Positions 1 through 11,912 of a stretch of 64,000 nucleotides of DNA are shown piece after piece. How positions within the stretch are numbered: the stretch's first letter is position 1; each line of letters opens with the position of its first letter. This DNA is from Platanthera guangdongensis (Eukaryota; Streptophyta; Magnoliopsida; Asparagales; Orchidaceae): NCBI GenBank assembly GCA_039583875.1, contig CM077163.1, forward strand, positions 231,376,646 through 231,440,645, written 5' to 3'. The position numbers and the translations under genes are program-made. The notes beneath the pieces are model-generated. The model was not told where the DNA came from, made no database searches, and worked only from the letters and a program-made list of their open reading frames with translations.

Positions 1-218
1 ATAATAAGTTTAATCGATTTAAACATACATAATATAGTATCCATAAGTTATTTAAATATATGATGTTTGTCTGCAAATATAACATAAAATAAAATAGCGG
101 GTGATATATTTAAAAGTCGTGTCGGCTGATATATCAGAAAAGATCGGACATGTCGGCCTATATTTTACAAAAGGACAAACTATTATTTTGAGAAAAACAT
201 ATTGTTTTCCTCTAAAAA

Positions 219-632
219 ATGGCATGTCGGACATGTCGGAAGACATTTAAAACAATGCCTGAGACTGATTTTTCTCACCCATGTGCGGTACTGAGTCCGA
301 TGAGTGATCCATCCTTTGATTTTGACTCATCCCCTATGACCCCTACTGAGAGCGAGCCTGAGCGACTTAGTGAACCTATTGTGATGTGTTCTTTCCATAC
401 TCGTACTCTGATCATTGACTCGCCCGTGCATGCATGTTCACCTGAATCTCCCTATATTGTCAAGACAAGTCACATCCTCAGGAAGGGTCGAGAGCATAAT
501 TTCGACTTTGTAGTAGTTGTCTCTTCCTCTCTCGAGGACGTGGACACTACTATTATATATGACATGCATACCAAGGATCATTCTGCTGTGAAAAAACTCT
601 TTTATGAGCCCTCCGTTGAAACTTTTAGATAG
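219..632 (+). CDS. Uncharacterised 137-codon ORF
   Basis: An open frame of 137 codons that I do not recognise. It is Ser/Pro/Asp/Glu rich in its first half and has no clear domain. It opens with a short Cys-x2-Cys stretch at residues 3-6 and has a valine-rich patch near residues 98-102. Codon use and setting do not mark it as a host gene: flanking DNA is AT-rich, and a retrotransposon-like remnant lies about 600 bases downstream. It may be part of a decayed element or chance. Confidence 0.15.
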   Translation: MACRTCRKTFKTMPETDFSHPCAVLSPMSDPSFDFDSSPMTPTESEPERLSEPIVMCSFHTRTLIIDSPVHACSPESPYIVKTSHILRKGREHNFDFVVVVSSSLEDVDTTIIYDMHTKDHSAVKKLFYEPSVETFR

Positions 633-1156
633 CCATTTGAGGAGTTCTTTTTTAGGAGATGTTCAACCGACCTCAATGCTACATTCTTGTGTCCTTGTCT
701 CACACATCCTTTTAGATCATCACATTTTTCGACAAATTTACATACGTATCACTAAGTGAACCACATAATTTACATCATTATGTCGCTATCTTCAACACTC
801 CTTCGGGAGATTCCTTTCATACTGAAATTTGTTATCGACCACCGGGTGAGCCCCCTGATGATTCACTCCTCTTGAGAGATATTTGTCATTCCACGATATT
901 ATACCTCACTACTGATGCCCCCGTTAGGTATCTGGGTGTTCACTTCACACTCGACGATTGTTTCTACACCCCACCCAAGGAACCGCCAAATAAACCACTC
1001 TTTTTTAGGAACTCTCACTGCCACATAAAATTTGCATTTAGCAAGTCTGCTGAGTTTGTCATTTTGCATTTGCATATGTTGCATGATTTGCATGTCATAT
1101 TCCGACGTAAAGTTATATTAAATAATAAACATTTTTAAACTTGCTCTGATAAGTAC

Positions 1157-1420
1157 ATGAGAAAACAAATATTCAAAGAAGTTGGTTGGATGATGATTTG
1201 TATATTGTTTGAGAGCTTTCAATTGGGGACAACTATGAATTTAAATGCTAGGCGAATAGGTCCATACAAAGTCATGAGGGAGTCTGAGTCAAATTTTTCA
1301 AGCTTAATATTACTTGGAATTACGGGTGTTCATCCGGTTCTCAATACTGAGGATTTGACTCTAGATGTGGAGTCATCTAGTTTTGGGCCTTTAGCCTTCC
1401 CTTCTAGCTTCAGTTTTCAC
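1157..1420 (+). pseudogene. Possible Ty3/gypsy integrase C-terminal remnant
   Basis: Within a 155-codon frame, residues 30-39 read NARRIGPYKV and residues 59-69 read HPVLNTEDLTL. This pair resembles the end of plant Ty3/gypsy integrases, where a basic RxxGPF/YxV motif is followed by an HxVFNxxDL motif. The stretch between them is too short and diverged for a working protein, and no reverse transcriptase or integrase core is readable upstream. I infer an old fragment of a plus-strand element; the resemblance is short. Confidence 0.35.
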
Positions 1421-1624
1421 CATCACTTTAGCCTCTCCCCAGCCTCCACTACAGCTTTACCCGTCACCATTGCTTCCCTACCCTTCATCCTCACGGTGGC
1501 TTACTTGGTGCGTGGGACCCTTGGCCACTTCAGCGGCATGACAGCCTTATGCGGAGATAGATCTTACCTTGGAGCGATAGTGTGTCTTGCCTGGCTTTCT
1601 TTGAGAACAGGTAGTCTCCATTAA

Positions 1625-2326
1625 TCGGAGATGTACGTTTCTGAGTCGGGGTGATTGATGGAGATCGATGACTTCTGGATCATCATATGGACGATCAGAG
1701 ACCGCCATCACGTTCGCCGTATTTTTTCACATTTTCTTCTGCAATTTGTTTTATTTTTTTGGCTTGTATTTTTAGAGTTAGGTTGATTTATCCGTCGGGC
1801 GATCGCGATCATCGCATAATTCAACCTAATTCCCCCTCCGCCACCCCTTATATCTCCAAGTAGCCGCATGAAATAGGTTTCGAGGGTTGCGATTTATGAG
1901 GAGAACCACTCATCCGATCGTGGGAGAGGTGTGACGCCTCTCTCTCCCGCTCGGTCGTGAGAGAGGCTCCAGACCTTTTTGCACCTTAATGCGTCTTGAG
2001 CCTTTAATAACTAAGGAACTAGTAAACCCTATCCAAATTCTGTAATAATGAAATTAGCCCCTCTAGACCCATATTTATAAGCATAGAGACCACTATGGAA
2101 AGTCTATAGGGGGAACATCAAATCATAGAAGTACATGAAATAAAATACAAAAATACCTAAAATATGTCATCTCCGTTCTGAACCCGACTACCTGCTCAGA
2201 CCATCTATATGGCGATTATATAGATGCCTTTTGCATTTGAAGACTCATGCATACTCTGGTAAGTGTCGACCCGCCTTTAATCCTTTAATCCGTGTTATCC
2301 ATCACTAGGTTATCATATTAGTGAAT
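1625..2326. other. Non-coding stretch, nothing clear
   Basis: No gene or repeat could be supported here. A good splice-donor-like CTG|GTAAGTG lies near 2258-2265 and an AG followed by an open frame near 2320. These could belong to upstream exons of the host gene to the right, but neither is convincing alone. Confidence 0.3.
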
Positions 2327-2331
2327 CAATC

Positions 2332-2505
2332 TGGTACACTACGGCTGCTCCTACGGGAAATACCCGAGCAATACCTCGGTGAAAATCTTCGATGCCCTAG
2401 GGGATGCGCTGAACTCCCCCCAAATACCCAGTCGCAGACCAGCTGGGCCCGCCCAGATTGATTGGTTCAGTCCGGCTGTCCCTTGGCCCCTTCCAGGTCA
2501 TAACA
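2332..2505 (-). repeat. 3' LTR of the deleted gypsy element
   Basis: 174-bp LTR. It matches the right LTR closely but lacks about 26 bp near its middle, close to a GGTTCAGTCC motif. It begins TGGTACAC and ends CATAACA on the plus strand. Confidence 0.85.
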
Positions 2506-3083
2506 TTCCTGCCGTCTTCAAAAACAGGCTTGTCCTCAAGCTGAAACTCGGGAAAAAAGATAGTAGCTTTCTTCCTCAACCGGCCTGTCTCACCCTGCAG
2601 CTTGGGCTTTCTTCGTGTGTGAATTCCATGGTTATTTTCTTCCAGTCGTTCGTAACTAGATCTAGCTGGCTCAACCACTGCACTCACAGAGTCCCAATAC
2701 CACATCTGATCCTCGAACCGGTAGTAATGCAGATCCACACAACACCTGAATCCCTGTACCAAGAGTGACACCTTCCTCACGGCCCCTATGCGCTGCAGAA
2801 AATTCCCGTCAGCCACGAGTACCTTGATCCTCGTATCCTCCGTTGGCGTGGTGGGCAATTTCATGGCTGCCTCGGTGTTGATGAAGTTATGGGTGCTTCC
2901 GTTATCAACCAATATGGAAACCTTCTGGACCGCCACCCTTCCTGTCATCCTCATCATGGAGGGTTGTCCTCCCCCATTCAAGGCGTGAATGGAAGCTTCA
3001 ATCTCTGTCAATTCAACGACCTCCCTCTCCTCGGAGTTGTCCACGTTGGAATCTGATCCGTCCTCCTCTTGCAGCATAAACAC
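2506..3083 (-). pseudogene. Retroviral-type aspartic protease fused to pol tail (remnant)
   Basis: The minus-strand frame contains VSILVDNGSTHNFIN, the Asp protease active site in its plant gypsy form (DNGST), followed by a VLVADG stretch. Around 2620-2660 the frame leaves the protease and continues as FFPEFQLEDK-like sequence, which in this family ends pol just before the 3' LTR. The simplest reading is a deletion joining mid-protease to the end of pol. The frame runs on into the LTR. Confidence 0.6.
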
Positions 3084-4500
3084 CGGAACCTTCTTACAGT
3101 TGTGTCAGGGTCCAAACTTCTCGTCGCACGTGTAGCACATCCCTTTGGTTCACCGATCCTGCATCTCCTTCCACGACAATCGCTTCATTGCGGCTTCCTT
3201 CGTTATGGATGGTGTCTGGCTGACTCCTTGGGACTTATCATGTTCCCCCTCCTTGCTGCCCCATCGGTAGGTTGATGCCGCCTTGCGTCTTCCCAGTTTC
3301 TCCTCTTGCAACCGGGCCATCCCGATGGCCTGTGCTACGCTCCTGGGCTGAAATGTCTGCACCTCATCTCTGATTTTCTCCTTGAGTTCGTCCATAAAAC
3401 ATCTCTAAAGCGCCTTCTCTGACCAATGTACCCGGTTGGCTAATCTCTCGAACTCTTTCCTATACTCGTTGATTGTCCCCGTCTGTCTCAGCTTATTCAA
3501 CATCATATTGAAGTCCTCATACTCGGTTGACCCAAAACTCGCGGTGAGCCGCTCGCAGAGTTCCTCCCACGTCGGGTAGGGTCGCTGCTTCCTCCACCAA
3601 CTCAACCACTGATAGGTGTCCCCTTCCAGATGAAAAGAAGCGATGTGCACCCACTGGTGCTTGGGGAGCTCTTGCTACTCAAAAAACATCTTGGCCCACT
3701 CGATCCACTGCAGTGGGTCTCGTTTTTGTACTTCAGAAACTCCATCCTCGTCAGTCGGGGTTGCACTGGTGGTCGGTGTTGCTGCAGTGCCGCATAATCG
3801 GGAGGCCGTCCCCAGCCTTGATTTCACGGTCCCCCATTCTCCCTGGGCCTTTCCCTTTCTTGCATAATGGGCCCTTGGCCCCAGTGGTTCTCCGCTAACG
3901 CTTCTCCTTCCCATCCGAGTGGCGTTCAAACGCCCCCGCGTCTTCTGGGGCCGGTACTATTGCCGCCTTCTCCTTCCCCCCCAGCTCACATGTGGTTGCC
4001 GGTAGAACTGACCACCTCCCCTTGTTGTCTCAACACCCCGCTGGTTCCTGAAATCCTCCCGCCCCACGATCGGTGGCTGCCGCCACTGGTGGAATTCCCC
4101 CGGTTCTCGGGCGGGGCGGCCGAAGCCTCCAGACCCCTTCCCTGGCCCTTGGGCTCGCTGGCCAGGGACGACGGGTGCCTGAACCCCGCAGAGACCGTCG
4201 ACCCCGGCGTCGGGTGCGAACGACAGAACTCCAACCACCTTTCTTCCGCCAGCCAAAGATTCCCCCACGCCGCTGAGATCGACCACGCCGTCGGTTGCGA
4301 CCCCCTTGCCGCGTTCGAACATCCGCTCAATGTGCCTTGGTTGCTCCCCGATCGCTTTCGTCGCCTCCAGAATAGCCGCGCGGGATCGTTCCTCCCCGAC
4401 GCAGATCATCTGTGATAACTCCTCTTTCCACACCTCCATGAGATCTCACAAGCCTTGTTGCCCCTCTTCCAGCGCCGTGAGGCGTGTGCTGTGGGTCGCC
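3084..4500 (-). pseudogene. gag remnant with retrotransposon gag domain and zinc knuckle
   Basis: Read from about 4500 downward. An N-terminal helix-rich part (EEGQQGL, then MEVWKEELSQM) leads into a Pro/Gly-rich linker and the retrotransposon gag core at 3405-3650 (ASFHLEGDTYQWLSWW, then EYRKEFERLANRV). A zinc knuckle follows at about 3100-3140 (CYTCDEKFGP then H-N-C). In-frame stops break the frame within the N-terminal part, between the 3405 and 3395 pieces, before the knuckle and inside it. Some look like CGA to TGA changes, as expected from cytosine methylation decay. Confidence 0.65.
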
Positions 4501-4533
4501 GTGCTCACGATGGAGAACTCCTCTGATACCAAA

Positions 4534-4733
4534 TGGTATACTACTGCTATTCCTACGGGAAAGAACGGAGCAATACCTGCGTGAAAATCTTCGATGCCCT
4601 AGGGGATGCGGCACCCTCTCGCCAAATACCCAGCTGCAGACCGGCTGGGCCCGCCCAAATTGATTAGGAAGAAGGTGGGACTGAACCGGATGGTTCAGTC
4701 CGGCTGACCCTTGCCCCCTTTCGGGTCATAACA
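4534..4733 (-). repeat. 5' LTR of the deleted gypsy element
   Basis: 200-bp LTR, the longer copy. On the minus strand it starts TGTTATGACC and ends TATACCA, followed by three bases and the primer site at 4520-4531. Confidence 0.85.
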
Positions 4734-4738
4734 CAATC

Positions 4739-4852
4739 TATAAAGATAATAACAATAATAAAAATGTTAATCTGAAAGTTGAAGCTATAGAACATCCAGG
4801 CCTCATACTTGTAGAAGCTTCGACTAAATCGTCAATCTTGCACTCCGATAAG
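4739..4852 (+). CDS. Possible upstream exon of the DUF7725-like gene
   Basis: An open frame continues from the target duplication, reading an Asn-rich stretch and then VEAIEHPGLILVEAS. It ends at AAG|GCAAGA, a good GC-type donor, in phase 0, which fits the next proposed exon at 5433. If the frame is projected back across the element into the left flank (about 2322-2331) it stays open to an AG, so the element may have landed inside this exon. I inferred this from frame and splice signals only. Alternatively it is intron and the open frame is chance. Confidence 0.35.
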
Positions 4853-5432
4853 GCAAGATAATTTCTTCCAATCTTGGGTTAATTATAATGAAAAGTATAG
4901 TCTAGAACTATCCTCTCATGATCTCTATTTACAAAATTGTAAATTCTAAGAAAAGCATATTTTCAGCGTAGATATTGGCCTCTTTGGTTTGTAGAGTTGG
5001 GTCATATAATTGTTGGTTATCACTTCACATGCATGCAACTAATTTTTTGGAGGATGTTAAGATTGTGGGAGAAAGCGGCATTTGGATGAAGAGATACAAG
5101 ATTATGTAGTGAGCCCACATTTGTTCTCTGGTTTGGGAGAATCTAGAGAATTCTAAACCAGGAGGGATTTTGATGGGAATCCTTGGATTGCAAGACACAT
5201 ACTAGCTTGGTTCCATGGATTGATCTTGCAAACTAGAACTTGAGCCAATTGCTATTGAACTTTAAATAGAATTGAACGAGGGAATTAATAAAGAGAATAC
5301 AATCTATTCTCATGCGCATTATTTGAAATAATAAATTAAATTATTGAAATAGAAAATTCTTTGAAAATATGAAATCAGTTACTTAGTGTTCAATATACGT
5401 CTCAACACAACATCCTACATTTTCTCGAGTAG

Positions 5433-6761
5433 CATGAATGGTCCTTGCCAGGTACAGCATACTGGTTGGATTTAAATTCGTTGCCCCAGACATCTACTTT
5501 TCTTAATGTTGGTATCTCTGGTTATCCTCTCATTGTGTCACTATTCTCTATTGTGCCTGAAATATTTGCCCGAGTTCTTCAACACCATATAAATAAACTT
5601 GTATAAAATATAACGATGCTACAGCTTTTCCAAGCGTCCATTTTGCAATTTTAGTATAGTTCAGATGAAGTAATGTGCTGATTTTTGCTGTTCGTAAATA
5701 AACTTCCTTGCAAACAGTTTGAAAACTTCATTCTATCTTTTATTTTTATCTTGTGATGAATTGGGAACTTGCTATTTAGTACAATCTTGAAGTTGAAACT
5801 ATAATCTTAAACCATTTGTGTTATCCAGATGGAACATGTCCCTGTTGTTTCTACTGTACCTGGCATGGGTGGGTTCCTTCCTACCGGCCAGATGACTGCT
5901 TTACATCCTTTTGTTATACATCAACCAGTTGTTCCAGAATCCGCGTCATCTACAAATTCTGTTATTCTGCAATCTCATGCAGGACATCTTGAATCAATGT
6001 CTGCAATGCCTTTACAGCATTGGCATAATCAGCAGGTAATCATATTTCCAAACTCTTTTTCCTTTCATATTAGCTATTGTTAAATTGGGCCCTGCATCTC
6101 AAACACCAAATTTGATTTTTCTGTAGGAAGTGCAAGGAAATTCTCAGGCTTCCAGTCAAGAAGAATACCATATGTCACAATTGGAGCAGAATCTACTTAG
6201 ATTTCATTCTCATTATAGCCATGAACTTCCTGCTACTGAGAATGTACTTCATCCAGAATATCTTAGTTCTCACATCAACCAACAACATAGCCCTTCTGTT
6301 GCAATGTCTGTGTCAAATGAACAAATGAAGGTAAGCATGGTGATTTTGGGGTTGTTTGGTGAGTTGGATCCCGCACGGTCACTGCCACGGTCTGTTCGGT
6401 GGGGCCGTGGCCGTGCGGCGGGATCTGCCCTGCCTTTGAAAAGAGCGGATTCCCCTGAGATTTCCGCCATGGCAAATCCACCGCGGTCGCGGTGGCCTCT
6501 GCGCGGATGGGATCTGCAGGACATGCGCTCGGCCAAACCACGCTTTATTTCTTTGGCAATACATATTATCTTCTCTATGTTCTCAAGTTTTAATCCCTTT
6601 AAATTTATCAGGTTCTTGAATCTAATGATAAAAACAGTCAAGCTTCCCAAGAAACTCTAGGGACATCAAATGCAACTTCTAATCTTAACTCCCTATTATT
6701 TGAACCAACTGCGCAGAAAAATGAGCAGGTCTGGGTATCTGTTATCAAAATAAATGTTATC

Positions 6762-6827
<66 letters not shown>

Positions 6828-8143
6828 GAGTTTACTTTTTATAATTTAAAATGGCTTTTTATTTTACTCAGAAGTGATTGCATTTAAAAAAAATATATAA
6901 TTATAGGTCCAAGATCAGAATACAGAGTCAACCATTAATGAATCACAACAGATTTTGAACTCAGCTCAACAGTGGTCAGCTTCCAATTTGTCTGCAAGTG
7001 CTTCCCCAAGACATAGGGTTGATGCCAACATTGCTGAAGAATCTAATAATGCCAAGCTAGTATTTTCTGATGCTTCTGTTCCAGCTATCGGAGCATCAAT
7101 CTCATTGCCCACAAGTAAAACAGTGGAGCCTCTTCTTCTAGATGAACGAGCACTTTTGGCTTGTATAGTTCGTGCGATTCCAGCTGGATCTGATGGACGA
7201 ATTAGGATCAGCACCACAGTTAGTATCAAATTTTCAGCACTTGGTGTACTACTGGATTGTTATTTGATTTTGCTACTTTTATCAGAAATTGTTTTTCAAT
7301 ATTACTCTCTATTGTTTACAGTTACCTAATAGGCTTGGGAAAATGCTTGCGCCTCTTCACTGGCATGATTACAAGAAACACTATGGAAAGCTTGATGACT
7401 TTGTGGCTTCTCATCCTGAAGTAAGTTTCCACATCCTCATTTGAACTTTTTTGATCCAATCTACTACCGTGTTGCTGCTATAATTTCTTTGCATTTGCTT
7501 TCAGTTGTTTGTTGTTGAGGGAGATTACATTCATCTCTGTGAAGGAGCTCAAGAAACTATATCAGCAACTGCAGCTGCGGCAAAAGTTGCGGCTGCTGCT
7601 GCATCATATGCTACTTATTCGTCAATGTTCCCTTCAGTTGCTGTCACTCCAATTTCTCAGAGCAATCGCCATAAAAAAGCCTTTTCAAATGATTCTAAAC
7701 GTGGTAATTCTGCTTCATTCATAAAGGATGTTGCTGTGAACGACACTGGGAATTCATCTGATAAGTTCTCTGAGGTTCCACTCTTACGTACTCATCAGAT
7801 AAATGGCTTAAGCGTTAATGTTGTTCAGGGATTAGCAGATATAGCTATCTCTAGCACTACAAGTTCTGGCGAAAAAAATGTTTCGTCATCTAATGCGCCG
7901 CCTGATCAGTTAAATTTAAGCCATCTAATGGGAAATGGTTTGAACAAAACATTGACATTCGGAAGGATTGCTTTTGGAGGGAAAAAACAAGGAAGGTAGC
8001 TATTATTTTAGGTTAGCAAGCTTGGAAGTAACATTATTTTCTTTAACTTTATCTGCCTGTCACTAGACCTTAAATTGATAACAATGCTGTTATCTTATTT
8101 TTCTAGGATTTCGGAGGCTGCTAGGTTTGTCTCAAGAAGATAG
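5433..8143 (+). CDS. DUF7725-like protein with LOTUS/winged-helix-like module, 3' part
   Basis: I read eight exons: 5433-5507, 5829-6035, 6127-6330, 6612-6728, 6907-7218, 7322-7420, 7505-7995 and 8107-8143. They sum to 514 codons with the stop, all phases fit, and most introns have GT-AG ends with GTAAGY-like donors; 5508 is weak. The N-terminal part is low-complexity and Ser/Gln rich. Residues around exons 5-7 (DERALLACIVRAIPAG, then LPNRLGKMLAPLHWHDYKK, FVASHPE and LFVVEGDYIHL) look like a small winged-helix fold of the OST-HTH/LOTUS kind, found in the plant DUF7725 family; that name is from memory. An Ala-rich helix follows. The protein ends FVSRR. Homologues are expected to have more sequence at the N-terminus, so the start is upstream or lost. 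Molecular role unknown; RNA or protein binding is a guess from the fold. Confidence 0.75.
6348..6545. mobile_element. GC-rich insertion in intron 3, possible MITE
   Basis: A GC-rich island sits inside an AT-rich intron. Its edges carry GTTTGG and CCAAAC as a short inverted pair. Inside, GATCCCGCACGG and CCGTGCGGCGGGATC form an inverted repeat. No target duplication could be settled, so class is unknown. Confidence 0.4.
6765..6822. repeat. (TA)29 microsatellite
   Basis: An uninterrupted run of about 29 TA dinucleotides in intron 4 of the DUF7725-like gene. Likely length-polymorphic. Confidence 0.95.
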
Positions 8144-8640
8144 TAAGTACATCTTATGCAAGTTCTATTCTTGTTCTTTTCACATTCGCTCTAGCAATTG
8201 TGATAAACAATTTTAATCAGATCTCTCATATATACCTTACAAATAGTTATTCACCTGATATGAATCATGTAGTGTTGATATCTTTGTACTTTTTTTGACC
8301 TCACATTGATAGGTGCGAGTCCAATAACAGCTAGTGTGCCGTGTTACATGGAAGTTTGATTTTTTTTTCCTTAGGCCATCTTACAAAGCACCGAATAAAA
8401 AAGTTCCGACTTTTTATAAGTCTTCAAGCGTGCTTTTATTTTCTGCTGTGTGTTATTTTTAACTTTTTACAGTGATTCCATGATGCTTGGGTTGTCTTTC
8501 TCTGTGCTTATTATTTTGTGGACACAGCGTGCCCATATTTCCATTTCACCATGACATCTTATACTCTTGGTTTTGTCTTTAGTATAAGCTAGCAGAAGTT
8601 CTTTCACAAACTAATTTTATATTTTCCTTTTTCCATACCA
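8144..8640 (+). other. 3' flank of the DUF7725-like gene
   Basis: No coding signal. AATAAA occurs near 8394, about 250 bases after the stop, and T-rich stretches surround it, so it could be the polyadenylation signal. The stop codon is directly followed by a GTAAGT-like donor (8143-8149), so a spliced 3' UTR is possible. Confidence 0.3.
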
Positions 8641-9639
8641 TTTTACACTCTTAATGACGCAAAAGAATGATTGGGAGCAGCCCGCCCGACCCATTCGGGT
8701 CTAATCCCGACGACCTCGGGCGCGGTGGCGATCGGGACTGTTCATTTGGAGCGGCTCGTCGATCTTAGTATTTTTTTCTCTTGTTGCGTTTTATTACGAG
8801 TCGTATTTTTGTATTTTTTTGAGGAGCGTCGGCCAATCATAGCCATTCATTGCTCCCTAGAAAACTATAACTAAAGGGTGAGACCTCTCATTAGGTGCAT
8901 TGAAGAATGGTGTATTGAAGCACATTCTCTGGGGTGTCGAAGCCAAACCCCGGGTGCGAAGCTTAGGTCCGGCTCTCCATTCTCCTCCCCTTGGCCGGCA
9001 CCTCCCTAACCTCCCCTTGGCCGGCCCCTCCCTAACCTCCCCTTGGCCGGCCCCTCCTAAACCTCCCCTTGGCCGGCCAATCAAAACTCCTTCCTCCTCC
9101 ATTGTAAACAACAGCCACCCTCCAACTCCATTTGGGGCAGCCGGCCAATAGGCATACCTCTCCTTCATCACCAACCAACTCCTCTACATTACTACAGCCA
9201 ACCAAATCAGTCCCCCTCTCCTCCATCATAGCTACAGTCGGCCACCTCCCCCCACACTTCCTCCGCCACAAGCCCAGTCGGCCACCCCTTCCTCCCCTTG
9301 TCATGGAGCCACCACCATTCATATTCTTCAAATAATAAAACAGCCCTCTTACCCGACATTTCCACCTCTGACAATCACCGGAAACCATTTCCAGTCATCT
9401 CCGAGGATTCCCCACCTCTTCCCCATAACTTTCTTATCACTTCACATTTTCCTACGATCGCAAGAAAACATTTTTGGCGACCACCACCACCTCTGACAAC
9501 CATCTCAGGCCACCGCCAGCCGCCAACGACCTCCACCGCCACTCATAACCACCATAACTACTTCCTAACTACCCACTACCCCCACCATCCCCACTATCCT
9601 ACATTTTAGGAGTTAGTTCCTTAAATTAATCTAAGCCAC
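8641..9639. repeat. Pyrimidine-rich region with 26-bp tandem repeat
   Basis: About four imperfect copies of a 26-bp unit built on CCTCCCCTTGGCCGGC lie at 8985-9080. The rest is C-rich on the plus strand and then CCACC/CCATAAC-rich up to 9600. The composition resembles LTR or leader sequence of a decayed element. The open frames here are repeat-driven. The region abuts the truncated Athila reverse transcriptase at about 9640. Confidence 0.45.
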
Positions 9640-10017
9640 TCCTTTTTCTATAGCGATCATACAACGTTGGAAAGTAGCAGGTGCGTTACACAACCCAAAG
9701 GGCATTCTCCTAAATGCGAAGGTTCCACATAGATAAGTGAACGTGATCTTTTATTGATCTTCGAGGTCGACAGTAATTTAGTTATATCCAGAGTACCCAT
9801 CCATAAAATAGAAAAAATCATTTCCCGCCAATTTATCTAAGATTTGATCAATGAATTGTAAGGGGAAATGATCTATCATCATGACCTTATTCAGTTTCCT
9901 ATAATCCATACAAGTACGCCACCATGTGATCGTTCTAGTGGCTATCATTTCATTCTTCTCATTTTTAACCACAGTCATTCCTCCCTTTTTGGTACACACT
10001 GTACAGGTGGAACCCAT
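9640..10017 (-). pseudogene. Athila reverse transcriptase fragment
   Basis: The frame from 10017 carries CMDYRKLNKV and DHFPLQFIDQILDKLAG, then FMDGYSGYN, the N-terminal fingers/palm of a Ty3/gypsy reverse transcriptase. After a stop near 9780, the same protein continues in another frame with ITVDLEDQ and RRMPFGLCNAPATFQRCM down to about 9650. The catalytic YIDD/YVDD box is not reached: sequence ends before it. Non-functional. Confidence 0.75.
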
Positions 10018-10586
10018 GGACTATCCGCGATGGGGTAGATAATTCTCGCGTCTAGTCATTTAATATGTGGGCTCAGACGACGTTGGGGCTCAATTGATCC
10101 CTTAAAAGATTCTTCCTAAAGATTCTTGTGCATGCATAATGAGGGGCTTATTCCTCGGATGTTGGCTATAGTCCATTCTATGACTTTTTTAAATTGCTTC
10201 AGTAAATTCTAATAGCTTTTGATGTTGATCAGGTAATAATTTAGAATTGATGATGACTGACAATGTGTCATTTTCTCCTAAATGCGCATAAATGAGGTGG
10301 TCGGGGAGAGGCTTCAATTCTAGTGTTGGCGGACTGACAATAGAGGGCTTATCCGCCAATGACTTTTCTGGCATTTCAAAACGCTCCAGTCTCCAAAATA
10401 GAGCAGCTTGCCTCTCAAATACTTCTAGGCACTCCTGGATTTCCTCTTCATCATCAGATAACTCTTCATGCTTCAATAATCGAGCTAACACATTATCTTG
10501 CTTTTTAGATTCAATGTTCAAATTATAATCATAAAGTGAGGTGTGATTTACCTCTTCCATATTGTCTTCCTGTCTATGGGGGAATT

Positions 10587-10898
10587 TCATGGTCTTAAGT
10601 ACATTAAATTAAATGTTACTTGTTCATCGTTAATTCCCATGGTCAACTCTCCCTTTTGAACATCAATCAGTGTACTACCTGTAGCTAGGAATGACCTCCC
10701 TACAATAATGAGAACCTCTCTATCCTCTTGCATATCCAACACTACAAAGTTCGCCGAAAAAATAAACTTATCCACCTTAACTAAAACATCTTCAACTATT
10801 TTTTTTGAAAACGCAAGAGTCCTATCAGACAATTGCAAGGTTATGGAAGTCTTAGAGATCTCTCCTAAACCTAACTTCCTATATATTGATAGAGGCAT
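10587..10898 (-). pseudogene. Athila protease fragment
   Basis: Reads MPLSIYRKLGLGEI, then VDKFIFSANFVVLDM and FLATGSTLIDVQKGEL, the conserved body of the Athila aspartic protease. The catalytic DxGAS block should sit just upstream (above 10898) but is broken. The 10189-10590 frame continues toward the RT linker. Confidence 0.7.
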
Positions 10899-11912
10899 TA
10901 AGTTAATACTCGCTCCTAGATCGCATAATGGCTTACCCTCGAATTGATATCTTATGAAACATGATATAGTAAAGCTCGCCGGATCTTTTAATTTGGATGA
11001 GAGTTTTTTTTTTTGAATTATGGCGCTACACTCCTGAGTGAGTGTTATCGACTTACCGTCTCATTTATTCCAAATTTTCTCTTCTTTTACGATATCTTTC
11101 ATAAATTTCACATAGCTTGACATTTGTTCTAAATCTTCTGCAAAAGAGATGTTGATTTGTAATTTCTTGAAGTTTTCTACAAATTTTTGAAATCGTTGAT
11201 CTAATTTACTTTCCCTTAACCTTGGAGGAAACGGTGGTGGTGGATAGACTATCACATTATACTTCTTCTTTGTACTTTTAACAATTGGTTCCCTCTTCTT
11301 CTCTCCAATTCTTCGACTTCCCCTTCTTCTTTGTTACAACTTTATTTTAACTCCCCGTTAGATTCACAAGGAATAACATCTTCCAACACTTTCTCTTCAT
11401 TATTCTTCCCAACTTGCTCGTTTGTAGGCTCACTCACTAACTCCTTCCTACTCCACAATGTGATCGCTTTGCAGTGTTGGTTGTTTCCCTTTGGATTTGG
11501 GGTGGTATCTGTTGGGAGTGACCCTTGTGGTCTGAGTCTCAATGCGTTGACAATTTGTTCTAATTGAGATTCAATTATGCGTAATGATCTTTCCAAACTA
11601 GTTATGCGGGCAACACTTTTTTGCATAGATTTAATAAAAATCTCATCAGATAATTTCCTTGAAGACCCTTGTTGATTAAAATTATTTTTTTGAGGTGGAT
11701 GTGAATTTGAGTTGAATCCAGTTGGGTGTATTATTCCAGAATTATTTTTTCATGAAAAGTTTAGATGATTTCGCCATTCAGGAGTATAATAGTTTGGAGG
11801 CACATTATTATTATTATTGTTATTGTTGTTATACCTTTGTTGCCCACCAATATAGTTCGCTTATTCTGTGATTTGATTTAATTGCTCGACTGTGAGTGGT
11901 GTATTAGGCTTA

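Larger units (their letters stand above)
2332..4733 (-). mobile_element. Internally deleted Ty3/gypsy element with target duplication
   Basis: A complete but non-autonomous LTR element, about 2.4 kb, read on the minus strand. Two direct repeats with TG...CA ends (2332-2505 and 4534-4733) flank an interior, and CAATC is duplicated outside (2327-2331 and 4734-4738). Next to the right LTR, minus-strand TGGTATCAGAGG is an initiator-tRNA-Met primer site. The interior keeps gag, a zinc knuckle and the start of protease, then jumps to what looks like the pol C-terminus: reverse transcriptase, RNase H and integrase are missing. Several in-frame stops remain. It could have moved only with proteins supplied in trans. 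Confidence 0.85.

Noticed and set aside
9778..10017. Host gene with reverse transcriptase-like domain
   Set aside because: Flanking protease and gag in order show it is an Athila fragment.
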